64,000 bases of DNA from Bacillus thuringiensis (lineage in GTDB: Bacteria > Bacillota > Bacilli > Bacillales > Bacillaceae_G), in the NCBI RefSeq assembly GCF_022095615.2, contig NZ_CP155559.1:369501-433500 (forward strand), written 5' to 3'. The notes beneath the pieces are model-generated. The model saw nothing but the letters and a program-made list of their open reading frames with translations, searched no databases and was not told where the DNA came from. How positions within the stretch are numbered: the stretch's first letter is position 1; each line of letters starts with the position of its first letter. Below, in pieces: positions 25,766 to 34,496 of the stretch. The position numbers and the translations under genes were made by a program.

Positions 25766-25876
25766 TTTTATCTTTCAAAATGCAATGCATTTTGCAGGAA
25801 TTAGCACCTATTCAGTTTTTATAAACTGAGGTTGCTGGGCGTCAAAGGGCCGGTCCCTCTGCCTCTCTTGATAAAG
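25766..25876 (-). promoter_or_regulatory. SAM-I riboswitch (S-box aptamer)
   Basis: On the minus strand the aptamer opens with CTTTATCAAGAGAGGCAGAG, then GGGACCGGCCC, GACGCCCAGCAACC, TAGGTGCTAATTCCTGC and the closing GATAAAA. These are the conserved S-box elements: kink-turn, J1/2, P3 and P4 cores. SAM binding favours the downstream terminator. Confidence 0.95.
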
Positions 25877-26026
25877 ACATATTAAGTTTTTAGTTCTGAA
25901 TATTCACTGTATTTAAATTGTAATTCATTTCCTTTTTTCGTGCAATACAAAATAGGTATTCACCCAAATAAAGTTGCTCGCATATTGTAGCTTATGTAAA
26001 TAGAATGCTGCGAAGGAGTGAGTGCA

Positions 26027-27136
26027 GTGACAGGGAATGTATTGAATTATTATGCTGGTGGAAATACAGCTAGAGGGTTTCATAATTTATACGAAGAGAA
26101 CTTAAAAGGACTAAACAGGTTATTTATTTTAAAGGGTGGTCCTGGAACCGGGAAATCTTCTTTAATTAAGGCAATAGGTCGCGAATGGGTTGAAAAAGGA
26201 TATGATATTGAATTTTTACACTGTTCTTCTGATAACAAATCAGTTGATGGTGTAATTATTCCGAAGTTAAAAGTAGGAATTGTTGATGGAACATCACCGC
26301 ATGTTATTGAACCGAAAATGCCAGGAGTTGTTGAGGAGTATATTAATTTAGGGGTTGCTTGGGACTCAGATAAATTAAGAAAGCATAAGGTGGAAATTGA
26401 ACGATTTGTTTCAGAAGCAAGTAAAGCTTTTCAAACTGCTTACGCTTGTTTTAACGAGGCGCTAATTATACATGATGAGTGGGAGAAAATATATATTAAT
26501 AATATTGATTTTAATAAAGCAAATGTACTAACCGATCAGCTGATTCAGAAGTTATTTACAGATAAAGGCGGGAAACAATCGCTTGTGAAACATCGTTTTT
26601 TAGGAGCAGCTACACCGAAAGGAGCAGTTGATTTTGTTCCTAATTTAACAGAAGGATTACCACATCGTTATTTTATAAAAGGACGCCCAGGCTCTGGGAA
26701 ATCAACAATGCTCAAAAAATTAGCTAAGGCAGCAGAAGAAAAAGGATTTGAAGTTGAAGTATATCATTGTGGATTTGATCCGAATAGCCTTGATATGGTG
26801 ATTGTAAGAGAATTAGGGTTTGCAATTTTTGATAGCACCGCACCACATGAATATTTTCCGAGCCGCGAAGGTGATGAGATTATAGATATGTATGCCCTTA
26901 TCGTGACACCAGGGACAGATGAGAAGTATGCGACAGAAATTCGCGACGTGTCGATTCAATATAAAGCAAAAATGAATGAGGCGATGTCTTTCTTAGCGAA
27001 AGCGAAATCAGTTCGTGATAAATTAGAACGAATTTATATTGCTGCTATGGATTTTTCAAGAGTAGACGCATATAAAGAGGAGATTCAAAAAGAGTTTGAA
27101 CGAATTGCGGTTAGTGTAACAGAAAAGAACAAGTAA
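26027..27136 (+). CDS. Twin P-loop ATPase of the PRK06851 type
   Basis: 369 residues built from two homologous halves. P-loops GGPGTGKSS (37-45) and GRPGSGKST (219-227) are each followed about 20 residues later by HCSSDNKSVDGVI or HCGFDPNSLDMVI, then a DxTxPHxxxP element (DGTSPHVIEP, DSTAPHEYFP). This is an internal duplication with both Walker A motifs intact. The family is annotated only as ATPase or nucleotide kinase-like. AAGGAG at 26013-26018 overlaps the first GTG; the GTG at 26027 is eight bases away and is chosen. It lies upstream of the nucleotidyltransferase gene but is separated from it by a hairpin. Confidence 0.78.
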   Translation: MTGNVLNYYAGGNTARGFHNLYEENLKGLNRLFILKGGPGTGKSSLIKAIGREWVEKGYDIEFLHCSSDNKSVDGVIIPKLKVGIVDGTSPHVIEPKMPGVVEEYINLGVAWDSDKLRKHKVEIERFVSEASKAFQTAYACFNEALIIHDEWEKIYINNIDFNKANVLTDQLIQKLFTDKGGKQSLVKHRFLGAATPKGAVDFVPNLTEGLPHRYFIKGRPGSGKSTMLKKLAKAAEEKGFEVEVYHCGFDPNSLDMVIVRELGFAIFDSTAPHEYFPSREGDEIIDMYALIVTPGTDEKYATEIRDVSIQYKAKMNEAMSFLAKAKSVRDKLERIYIAAMDFSRVDAYKEEIQKEFERIAVSVTEKNK

Positions 27137-27153
27137 AAAATAAGTTTTTTGGC

Positions 27154-27184
27154 AGGCTGTCGGGAGTTTTCTGACAGCTATTTT
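27154..27184 (+). terminator. Hairpin after the twin P-loop gene
   Basis: GCTGTC pairs with GACAGC, followed by TATTTTAG. Modest strength. Confidence 0.5.
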
Positions 27185-27256
27185 AGTATGTAGTAAACTT
27201 AGTGGTATATTTGTCGAATTTCCAAGGAAATAATCAAAAGATGGAGAGGGTATGAA

Positions 27257-28039
27257 ATGAGAGAGAAAATTAGGTTGGAGTTAGAAAGAATTGAAAAAGA
27301 GAATGAAGTGAAAATTTTATTTGCAGTGGAATCAGGGAGTCGTGCTTGGGGCTTTCCATCGAAAGATAGTGATTATGATGTTAGATTCGTTTATATGCAT
27401 CCGGTAGAATGGTATTTATCAATTCATGATAAACGAGATGTAATTGAGTATCCGATTAGTGATGATTTAGATATAAGCGGCTGGGATATTAAAAAAGCGT
27501 TACAACTATTCGCAAAGTCAAACCCAGCTTTACTTGAATGGATTCGATCACCGATTTTTTATTCGAAAAACTCTAATTTTCCAGAACAGCTTCAGCAAAT
27601 GAGTGAAAAGCATTTTGATCCAAAAGCAACGATATATCATTACTTACATATGGCTTCAAAAAATTATCGTGAATTTTTGCAAGGTGAGAATGTAAAATTG
27701 AAAAAGTACTTTTATGTATTACGTCCTATTTTAGCTTGTAAGTGGTTAGAGGAGAAAACAACTCTGCCTCCTGTAGAATTCGATCGATTGATTACAGAAT
27801 TATCATTAGAACGTAGTGTATTAGCTGAAATTGAACAGTTGTTAATAAAGAAAAAGGCAGGTACTGAATTAGATATTGGATTAAAAATTGAGGTGTTGAA
27901 TCAATTTTTAGAAGATCAAATTCATTACTATCAGCAATATGTAAAAGGAATTGAAAAGGGATCAGGAATCGATATTGAGAGTTTAAATACATTGTTTCGA
28001 GATATGTTGTTTGCAGTATATGAAAAAGAGCACAAGTGA
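27257..28039 (+). CDS. Nucleotidyltransferase of the RlaP/YcgL family
   Basis: 260 residues of the DNA polymerase beta-type nucleotidyltransferase fold. ESGSRAWGFPSKDSDYDVRFVY holds the GSRxxG and DxD motifs with both catalytic acidic residues, and SNPALLEWIRSPI is characteristic of the YcgL/RlaP family (RNA-ligase-associated polymerase beta). The reaction would be transfer of a nucleotide to an RNA or protein acceptor; the substrate is unproven. The ribosome site GGAGAGGG precedes the ATG. No RNA ligase gene is adjacent. Confidence 0.82.
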   Translation: MREKIRLELERIEKENEVKILFAVESGSRAWGFPSKDSDYDVRFVYMHPVEWYLSIHDKRDVIEYPISDDLDISGWDIKKALQLFAKSNPALLEWIRSPIFYSKNSNFPEQLQQMSEKHFDPKATIYHYLHMASKNYREFLQGENVKLKKYFYVLRPILACKWLEEKTTLPPVEFDRLITELSLERSVLAEIEQLLIKKKAGTELDIGLKIEVLNQFLEDQIHYYQQYVKGIEKGSGIDIESLNTLFRDMLFAVYEKEHK

Positions 28040-28055
28040 GTTTGTGCTCTTTTTC
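28023..28055. terminator. Bidirectional terminator between nucleotidyltransferase and MFS genes
   Basis: AAAAAGAGCACAA pairs with TTGTGCTCTTTTT around GTGAGT. It overlaps the last codons of both convergent genes. Confidence 0.9.
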
Positions 28056-29355
28056 ATTTTGTAGGAATAAAGAAAACAGATATAGCTGCGAGAAGACCTG
28101 CGAATGAGAATAAGTAAAAATTCCATGCTAAGTCATATTGCATTGTCATAATGATACCGACAAGAATAGGGCCAGCAATTGCACCAACTCGGCCGAGTCC
28201 AAGTCCCCAGCCTAAGGAAGTAGCTCGGATATGGGATGGGAAATATTGTGTTACATATGCATTTAATATTTGAGTAATACCGACTGATCCAATTCCAGCA
28301 AGACCGATTAAAAGATAAATGATTGTAACAGATGGTTTAATTGTTAATAGTCCAATACATATGGCTGCCATAAGATAGGAGATGCTAATAACAATTTTAG
28401 CTCCTATACGATCTGCGATTGCTCCAGCAAATAATGCCCCGATAGCGGCAGTAATATTTAGCATAAGTAAAAATGATAAACTAGATCCAAGAGGGTATCC
28501 TGCTTGGCGCATCATTTGAGGTAACCAAGTATTTAAACCGTATATTAAAAACATTCCCATTATATAAGTGATCCAAAAAAGCAGTGTTGCTTTTATGTAT
28601 TCTTTTGAGAATAACGTAAGAAACCCATTTTTCTTTCGTATATTAGAGGGGGCTTGATGAGTTTCCTCTTTTGCATTAAATTCAATTTGGAAACGATTAA
28701 GAATTTGGTCCACTTCTTCTTGGCGATTACGTGATAATAAAAATTGAATGGATTCAGGTAAATAACGAATGATGAAAGGAATGAGGAGTAGCGGAACCAT
28801 TCCGATGCCAAACATAATTCTCCATCCGAAATCTTCTAACATAAACATAGACAAAATAGCACCTAACACGATACCTAAAGGATAGCCAGTAAACATAAGA
28901 GCATAAATAAAAGATTGTCGCTTTTTGGGTGAATATTCAACAGTAAGTGCTGAAGCTGTTGGAATAACACCGCCTAATCCGATTCCTCCGATAAATCGAG
29001 ATAAACCAAATAATTCAGGGGAAGGAGCAAGTGCAGCAAGACCCATTGTGATAGAAAAAAGTGCTAAACAGCATATAAGCGTCCATTTTCGCCCAATTAG
29101 ATCTGTAATGGTTCCAACTAGAATAGCGCCAATAAACATCCCAAATAAAGCATAGCTAGCAATTGTACCAGCGTGTGCTGGTGAAAGTGCCCAACTTTTG
29201 TCTTCTAGGAGCTTTGGCAGAACGGCACCGTAAATACCTAAATCATATCCATCAGCTAGAATGGCTAGCCAACAAATAAAAACAACAAGTTTTGTAATAG
29301 AGCTTGAAAAGATAGTTTCTGTAGATTCTAGATGAGGTGGAGCTGAAGGTTGCAT
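28054..29355 (-). CDS. MFS transporter, aromatic acid:H+ symporter-like
   Basis: 433 residues with twelve membrane segments. DGYDLGIYGAVLPKLLED in helix 1 and GTITDLIGRKWTLI in the loop between helices 2 and 3 match the AAHS family (PcaK/BenK/MhpT), in which the helix-1 aspartates are needed for transport. It probably imports an aromatic or other organic acid with protons. It is transcribed alone from an AAGGAGG start. No aromatic-degradation genes are nearby, so the substrate is open. Confidence 0.85.
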   Translation of the reverse strand: MQPSAPPHLESTETIFSSSITKLVVFICWLAILADGYDLGIYGAVLPKLLEDKSWALSPAHAGTIASYALFGMFIGAILVGTITDLIGRKWTLICCLALFSITMGLAALAPSPELFGLSRFIGGIGLGGVIPTASALTVEYSPKKRQSFIYALMFTGYPLGIVLGAILSMFMLEDFGWRIMFGIGMVPLLLIPFIIRYLPESIQFLLSRNRQEEVDQILNRFQIEFNAKEETHQAPSNIRKKNGFLTLFSKEYIKATLLFWITYIMGMFLIYGLNTWLPQMMRQAGYPLGSSLSFLLMLNITAAIGALFAGAIADRIGAKIVISISYLMAAICIGLLTIKPSVTIIYLLIGLAGIGSVGITQILNAYVTQYFPSHIRATSLGWGLGLGRVGAIAGPILVGIIMTMQYDLAWNFYLFSFAGLLAAISVFFIPTK

Positions 29356-29450
29356 AGTATTCCCTCCTTTTATTTATAGATAAATATATTATTTCATTTG
29401 ATGTTAATATTTCCCTTCTTATGTCGAAGTTTATCTGAAAAGGTTTTATA

Positions 29451-29497
29451 ACAAATAAAGAAGTTCAACAGGAATCCTGTTGAACTTCTTTATTTGT
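29451..29497. repeat. 23-bp perfect palindrome acting as terminator
   Basis: Positions 29451-29473 are the exact reverse complement of 29475-29497, with one unpaired base between them. The arm begins ACAAATAAAG and ends AACAGGA. It directly follows the stop codon of the Rieske oxidoreductase gene and is most likely its terminator. Confidence 0.85.
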
Positions 29498-31024
29498 TTA
29501 CTCATTATTAACTCGTTTTAACGGTTGATCTGCTGGACCTTCCAGAACATCTCCCTCAATTGAAAAGCGGGAACCGTGGCAAGGGCAGTCCCAAGTACAA
29601 TCGCCATTATTCCATTCAACTTCGCAGCCGAGATGTGTACAAGTTGTATCGACAATATGTAATTTTCCATCTTTGTCCTTATAAGCACCTGCTCGTTTCC
29701 CGTTAACATGCACGACAGATCCTTCACCAATTTCGAGGTCTTCTGGTTGACGTAATGCGGTTTCCATCTTTCCTTCAATTAAATGTTTCGCAACATCAAT
29801 GTTCTGAGAGAGGAACGTTTTTATATCTGTATTTGCATGGAAGCGTGATGGTGCATACAGTTCTTTATATGGACTGTGGACTTTTAGAATGGAGTCCTTC
29901 AGTAAATGAGCGGCAGCAGTTCCAGTTGTCATTCCCCATTTACGATATCCAGTTGCAACAAATATATTTGGATTCCTTTCGTTAATATGTCCAATATAAG
30001 GAAGCTTATCTAGCGTAATTAAATCTTGTGCTGACCATCTATAGGGAACTTCATCTATTCCAAATGTTGCTTCCGCAAAAGAAAACAGAGCTTCATAATG
30101 AAGCATTGTATTTATTCCTTGTCCTGTTTTATGACTTTCTCCGCCAATTAAAATTAATTTTTCCCCATTGTTTGTTGTATAGCGTAAGGAGCGTTTTGGG
30201 TCATCAATACTTAAATACATGCCACCTGGATAATCTGTTTTTGCTTTGATTGCAAGAGCATAAGAGCGTTCAGCATACATTCGCGTAAAGAAAAAGCTAT
30301 TTGCATCATAAAAAGGAAAATGCGAGCAAGAGACAACATATTTACAAGTGATGCGATGGCCCTCCTTTGTAATGACTTGTGGAGAATCCCCCTTTTCCAC
30401 ATCCATAGCTGTTGTTTGTTCGTAAACTTTTCCACCCATCTCCACAAACTTTTCTAGAAGTGTTTTCAAATAAAGGAGGGGATGGAATTGTGCTTGATTT
30501 TTCATGATAAGTGCAGATTGCACTGGAATCGGAATCGATAGAGATTGAACATAGTCACAAGGTATATTTAATTTTTGATAGGCTTCATATTCTTTCGATA
30601 AATTTCTTAATCCATTATCAGTAGTTGTATATAAATATGAATCTTCATTTGAGAAATTACAGTCGATTTTATATGTTTGCACAGTTTTATTAATAAATTT
30701 TAGAGCATGATTATTTGATTCATAGTAAAGCCCGGCCTTTTCCACACCGAAATGATTTATTAATTCGTCATAAATAAGATCATGTTGCGCTGTTACCTTT
30801 GCTGTTGTATGCCCAGTCGTTCCATTTAAAATAAGACCAGAATCAATTAACACAACATCGATGCCTTCTTTTGCAAGTAAATAGGCAGTAGTAATACCTG
30901 TAATACCAGCACCGATAACAGCAACTTTGGTCTTTATATTTTCGGATAAACGAGGGAAAGTAGGAAACTGAGTAGATTCAATCCAATAAGATAGTGGTAG
31001 TTGTGGAAATGTATCACTTGTCAT
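29498..31024 (-). CDS. FAD-dependent oxidoreductase (DAO type) with C-terminal Rieske [2Fe-2S] domain
   Basis: 508 residues. The N-terminal part is a D-amino-acid-oxidase/DadA-type flavoprotein: VAVIGAGITGITTAYLLAKEGIDV is the dinucleotide-binding motif, and HTTAKVTAQHD follows the usual pattern of this fused family. The last 80 residues form a Rieske domain with CTHLGC and CPCHGSRF, the two Cys and two His ligands of the cluster. Such fusions are common in Bacillus but their substrate is unknown. GGAGG stands ten bases before the ATG. Monocistronic. Confidence 0.85.
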   Translation of the reverse strand: MTSDTFPQLPLSYWIESTQFPTFPRLSENIKTKVAVIGAGITGITTAYLLAKEGIDVVLIDSGLILNGTTGHTTAKVTAQHDLIYDELINHFGVEKAGLYYESNNHALKFINKTVQTYKIDCNFSNEDSYLYTTTDNGLRNLSKEYEAYQKLNIPCDYVQSLSIPIPVQSALIMKNQAQFHPLLYLKTLLEKFVEMGGKVYEQTTAMDVEKGDSPQVITKEGHRITCKYVVSCSHFPFYDANSFFFTRMYAERSYALAIKAKTDYPGGMYLSIDDPKRSLRYTTNNGEKLILIGGESHKTGQGINTMLHYEALFSFAEATFGIDEVPYRWSAQDLITLDKLPYIGHINERNPNIFVATGYRKWGMTTGTAAAHLLKDSILKVHSPYKELYAPSRFHANTDIKTFLSQNIDVAKHLIEGKMETALRQPEDLEIGEGSVVHVNGKRAGAYKDKDGKLHIVDTTCTHLGCEVEWNNGDCTWDCPCHGSRFSIEGDVLEGPADQPLKRVNNE

Positions 31025-31376
31025 TGTGGAAACCTCCTGATTTTAGAACAATTTTCCTTTTAATATTTCCATATTATATGAAATTCATGTGTGCTTTTTT
31101 AGAAGGAGTCTATTTTGTTAAAAGAAAGATAAAATTATTTTAATATAATTATTAAATATTGTCGGTATGAAGAGGTAGAGATTGTGTAAAGCTAGATTTA
31201 GGTGAGTGTATTTGTCATTTACACCGAGAATTCTTGAACAAGATAGAGTCTATAGCATGTCAAGGTACGTATATGCATAATGGGTGAAACCTTATAAAAT
31301 CTATGTTTTTTCTTTAGTGAAATAGAGTATGATTATAAAAATATAACCAATTTTTATTACTAGGTCATAAAAGTTG
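31025..31376. other. Intergenic stretch without recognised features
   Basis: About 350 AT-rich bases upstream of the divergent oxidoreductase and desaturase genes. No ORF with a ribosome site or known RNA was seen; promoters of both genes must lie at its edges. Confidence 0.5.
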
Positions 31377-31406
31377 TTGACAATATAGAAATTCTATTGA
31401 TATGAT
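31377..31406 (+). promoter_or_regulatory. Candidate promoter of the desaturase gene
   Basis: TTGACA at 31377-31382, an 18-base spacer and TATGAT at 31401-31406. This would leave a 5' leader of about 190 bases. Confidence 0.5.
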
Positions 31407-31605
31407 TCATCATGTGGAAAGGTTGATAGAGAGTAAAAAGAGAAATGTTTTTCATTGATAATAAAAGCGAAAAAATAAGTGACGATAGAGTGAGTATATT
31501 TTCCTTATAATAGATGCTTTTTGAATCACCTAGTAAAATCAATCTGGAAGCAAGAATTGATATATGTAAGTTGCGCAAGGCGCGGCATAAGAAAGGGGCA
31601 AAAGG

Positions 31606-32691
31606 ATGAAGGAGCTTCATACGTTTGGGTGGTATGCAGCACGTGTATCACCACATTTGCCGAAAAAAGCGTTTAAACCAGTTCCTACTCGTTTATTTGG
31701 TGGACTGGCTTATTTGCTTGTGGCATTGGCGGGGTTAATATCGATTGGTGTATTTGAATTGAATGTGTGGGCGAATCTAGGAATTGCGATTGTTCTTGGA
31801 TTATGTTTTGCTTCACTTGGGTTTTTAGGACATGAAATTTTACATGGAACTGTTGTAAGAAAGGCATGGCTACGTGATTTTTTAGGCGCGATTGCATTTA
31901 TGCCATTATCAACAGGCCCTAAACTTTGGAGAAAGTGGCATAATGCAACGCATCATGTTCATACGCAACATGAAGAGAATGATCCAGATGCATGGCCGAC
32001 ACTTGAGAAACTGAAAAAGAGTAAGTTTTTAAGCTGGGTATATCGCATGCCTCTTCATGTTCGTTCATTCTTTAGTTTTCTGTCACTAACCATTCAATTT
32101 ACGTTACATTCGACTCGAATGTTCTTTCATTTTATAAAGGAATTTAAGTCATCCAATCAAAAATCTGTATGGCTTCAACTTCTTTTGCCTTGGACTGTTT
32201 GGATTAGTCTATTGTTTATTATGGGACCTGGAAAATGGTTATTTGCATATGTAATTCCGTTGTTAATTGCTAACTTTATTGTAATGGCATATATCGCAAC
32301 AAATCACCGCTTAAATCCAATTGTTCCAGTAAATGATCCGTTAGCAAACTGTTTATCAGTAACAGTGCCGCGCTGGGTAGACGTTTTACATTTCAATTTC
32401 TCATATCATACAGAACACCATTTGTTCCCTGCTATGAGCTCTAAATACTATCCGTTAGTAAAAGAGAAAATTAAAGAAATGTGGCCGGAACGCTATCATG
32501 AGATGCCAATGACAAAAGCTTTGGCAGCGCTATGGAATACACCACGTGTGTATTATCAAGGAAGTGAATTAGTAGATCCGCATAGAGAGCATTTCTATGG
32601 ATCTTTAGGGAATGGACTAGATCCGCATAATATTTCATATCGTGAGGATCATATAGAGGAAGAAGAGAGTATTAAAAAAATAAATCAGTAA
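31606..32691 (+). CDS. Membrane fatty acid desaturase (acyl-lipid type)
   Basis: 361 residues with four or more membrane segments and the three histidine boxes of integral di-iron desaturases: HEILHG near residue 85, HNATHH near 120 and HTEHH near 270. It introduces a cis double bond into phospholipid acyl chains using ferredoxin or flavodoxin. B. cereus has two such enzymes described as delta-5 and delta-10 desaturases; this one most likely corresponds to the delta-10 enzyme, but the regiochemistry cannot be read from sequence. It has a GAAAGGGG site. It lacks an adjacent DesKR system. Confidence 0.88.
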   Translation: MKELHTFGWYAARVSPHLPKKAFKPVPTRLFGGLAYLLVALAGLISIGVFELNVWANLGIAIVLGLCFASLGFLGHEILHGTVVRKAWLRDFLGAIAFMPLSTGPKLWRKWHNATHHVHTQHEENDPDAWPTLEKLKKSKFLSWVYRMPLHVRSFFSFLSLTIQFTLHSTRMFFHFIKEFKSSNQKSVWLQLLLPWTVWISLLFIMGPGKWLFAYVIPLLIANFIVMAYIATNHRLNPIVPVNDPLANCLSVTVPRWVDVLHFNFSYHTEHHLFPAMSSKYYPLVKEKIKEMWPERYHEMPMTKALAALWNTPRVYYQGSELVDPHREHFYGSLGNGLDPHNISYREDHIEEEESIKKINQ

Positions 32692-32711
32692 ACATAGATA
32701 TATGTTGCAGT

Positions 32712-32742
32712 AAAAAAGCAAGCCATCTTAGGCTTGCTTTTT
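32712..32742. terminator. Bidirectional terminator between desaturase and ABC permease
   Basis: AAAAAAGCAAGCC pairs with GGCTTGCTTTTT around ATCTTA. Confidence 0.9.
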
Positions 32743-32743
32743 C

Positions 32744-33436
32744 TTATAAAGAGACTTCTTTTTTATTCTTTGCCCTAACTTGAACTGAATTTGTTTCTTT
32801 TCTTTGTAATCGTTTCTCTAAAAGATTAACAAAATAAGTAAATAGAAGAACAAGTACGAGGTAATATAGACCAACGATTATGTATGTTTCTAATTGTTGG
32901 AAGTTACTTGCAGCAATTGATAAACCTGATCCCCATAATTCGGACAATCCTACATATGCAACGAGGGAGGAGTCCTTTAATCCAATAATAAACTGATTTC
33001 CTAAAGGAGGAAGAGATTGACGAAATGCTTGCGGTAATACGATACGGCGCATCGCTAAAGGATACGGCATACCTAGAGAGCGAGCAGCTTCCAATTGTCC
33101 ACGGTCGACAGATTGGATGGATCCACGGAAAATTTCAGTAATATATGCACCGTTATGGATTGCTAAAGCAATTGCTCCTGCCCAAAAAGGAGTGAAAACA
33201 ATAATAGATGTAATACCGAAATAAAGAATGGCGATTTGAACAATTAAAGGTGTACCACGAATAATAGCGATGTATACATGAGCAATACTATTTAGAATTT
33301 TATTGTTAGAGATTCGAAAAAAAGCGAATAGTAATCCAATTAGTGAACCGAGTAATAGGGATGTTAGTGTTAATTGTAATGTTATAATAGTAGCCTTTAA
33401 GAGTGTGGGATAAGTAGACATAAAAATTTCAAACAT
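32744..33436 (-). CDS. Polar amino acid ABC transporter permease
   Basis: 230 residues of the HisM/GlnP family, with five membrane segments and the EAA motif EAARSLGMPYPLAMRRIVLPQA that docks on the ATPase. GAGGTGA is eight bases before the ATG at 33436; the upstream GTG at 33445 is in the ribosome site. It is third in an ATPase, binding protein, permease operon. A 143-base gap with a palindromic repeat separates it from the binding protein. Confidence 0.9.
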   Translation of the reverse strand: MFEIFMSTYPTLLKATIITLQLTLTSLLLGSLIGLLFAFFRISNNKILNSIAHVYIAIIRGTPLIVQIAILYFGITSIIVFTPFWAGAIALAIHNGAYITEIFRGSIQSVDRGQLEAARSLGMPYPLAMRRIVLPQAFRQSLPPLGNQFIIGLKDSSLVAYVGLSELWGSGLSIAASNFQQLETYIIVGLYYLVLVLLFTYFVNLLEKRLQRKETNSVQVRAKNKKEVSL

Positions 33437-33479
33437 ATGTGTCACCTCATATTGTATGGATTTTGGTAGGGAATGAAAT

Positions 33480-33550
33480 ACCCCACTAATTATTAACCCA
33501 TACTAATTGGGAGTTTTACTGCCCATAAATAGCGGGATAAAAAGTGGGGC
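33480..33550. repeat. Structured intergenic repeat, copy B (bcr-like)
   Basis: CCCCAC at 33481-33486 pairs with GTGGGG at 33544-33549. Inside, TGGGAGT pairs with ACTGCCCA with one bulge, and the block at 33516-33543 repeats copy A at about 22370-22396. It sits inside the amino-acid transporter operon. Confidence 0.55.
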
Positions 33551-33579
33551 ATAATTCATGAAACATTTGACTAGCTAAT

Positions 33580-34374
33580 TTACTTCGTTTTTTCTTCTTC
33601 ACCAAGAATATTACGCCCAAACCATTTTTTACTGATCTTTTCATACGTACCATCTTTAATGATTTCATCTAAAGCTTTATTTACTTTCTCAACCATTTCC
33701 TTATCATCTTTACGAATAGCAATTCCCATTTCATCAAGGTTTAATGGTTTTCCAGCTTCTTTTATATTCGATTTACCTTCTTTGATCATGCGTAACCCAA
33801 CCATTTGATCTGTGATTACTGCGTCAATACGTCCAGGCTCTAAGTCCATAAGGGCAGTAATATCGCTATCGTATTCTGTAATTTGATCTGTGTGTTTTGC
33901 AACAAGGTCTTTAAAAGTACTAGCTTTTACAACACCAATTTTCTTACCTTTCAAATCTTCTGGAGAAGAGATTGATGTATTCTTTTTAGCCACAAAAATT
34001 TGGGCACCAGAACGGTAATAAGGATTTGAGAAATTAACAGCTTTTAAGCGTTCTTCTGTAATTGCCATACTACCCAATATTGCATCATATTTTTTCGCTT
34101 TGAGACCTTGGATTAGCGTTTCCCACGGATTTGTAATAGGAGTGGGTTTCATATTCATTTTTTTCGCAAGTGCCTCACCTATTTCTACATCAAAACCAGC
34201 AAGCTTTCCGTCATTTTCTTTGTAGTTAAAAGGTTTATATAAGCCACTCATTGCATAACGAAATTCTTTTTCACCATTAGAAGAAGTAGTAGCACTTTCC
34301 TTGCTACAGGCTCCTAGTATGAAGGATGTACATAATGTAATACTAGCAACAATGGTTAATAATTTTCTTTTCAT
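33580..34374 (-). CDS. Amino acid ABC transporter substrate-binding lipoprotein
   Basis: 264 residues of family 3 solute-binding proteins. The lipobox LGAC places the anchor cysteine at residue 23. GKLAGFDVEIGEALAKKM and NPWETLIQGLKAKKYDAI are the usual ligand-site segments, and PYYRSGAQIFV and GRIDAVITDQ are also typical. It captures a polar amino acid outside the cell. GGAGGGG precedes the ATG. The ligand is not deducible; cystine and glutamine binding proteins have this size. Confidence 0.9.
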   Translation of the reverse strand: MKRKLLTIVASITLCTSFILGACSKESATTSSNGEKEFRYAMSGLYKPFNYKENDGKLAGFDVEIGEALAKKMNMKPTPITNPWETLIQGLKAKKYDAILGSMAITEERLKAVNFSNPYYRSGAQIFVAKKNTSISSPEDLKGKKIGVVKASTFKDLVAKHTDQITEYDSDITALMDLEPGRIDAVITDQMVGLRMIKEGKSNIKEAGKPLNLDEMGIAIRKDDKEMVEKVNKALDEIIKDGTYEKISKKWFGRNILGEEEKTK

Positions 34375-34496
34375 AAAACCCCTCCTATATATTGATCATA
34401 CGGATGGTTTTAAGTATGTTATTGAGATATTTTATTTAGATGATTAGTTGTGCACCGTATGAATGTATTTCTTTTCGTTTGAAACAGAAGTTACAT

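Noticed and set aside
31360..31620. Minus-strand frame of 86 codons upstream of the desaturase gene
   Set aside because: No ribosome site; it lies opposite a likely promoter and leader, with codon use unlike neighbours.
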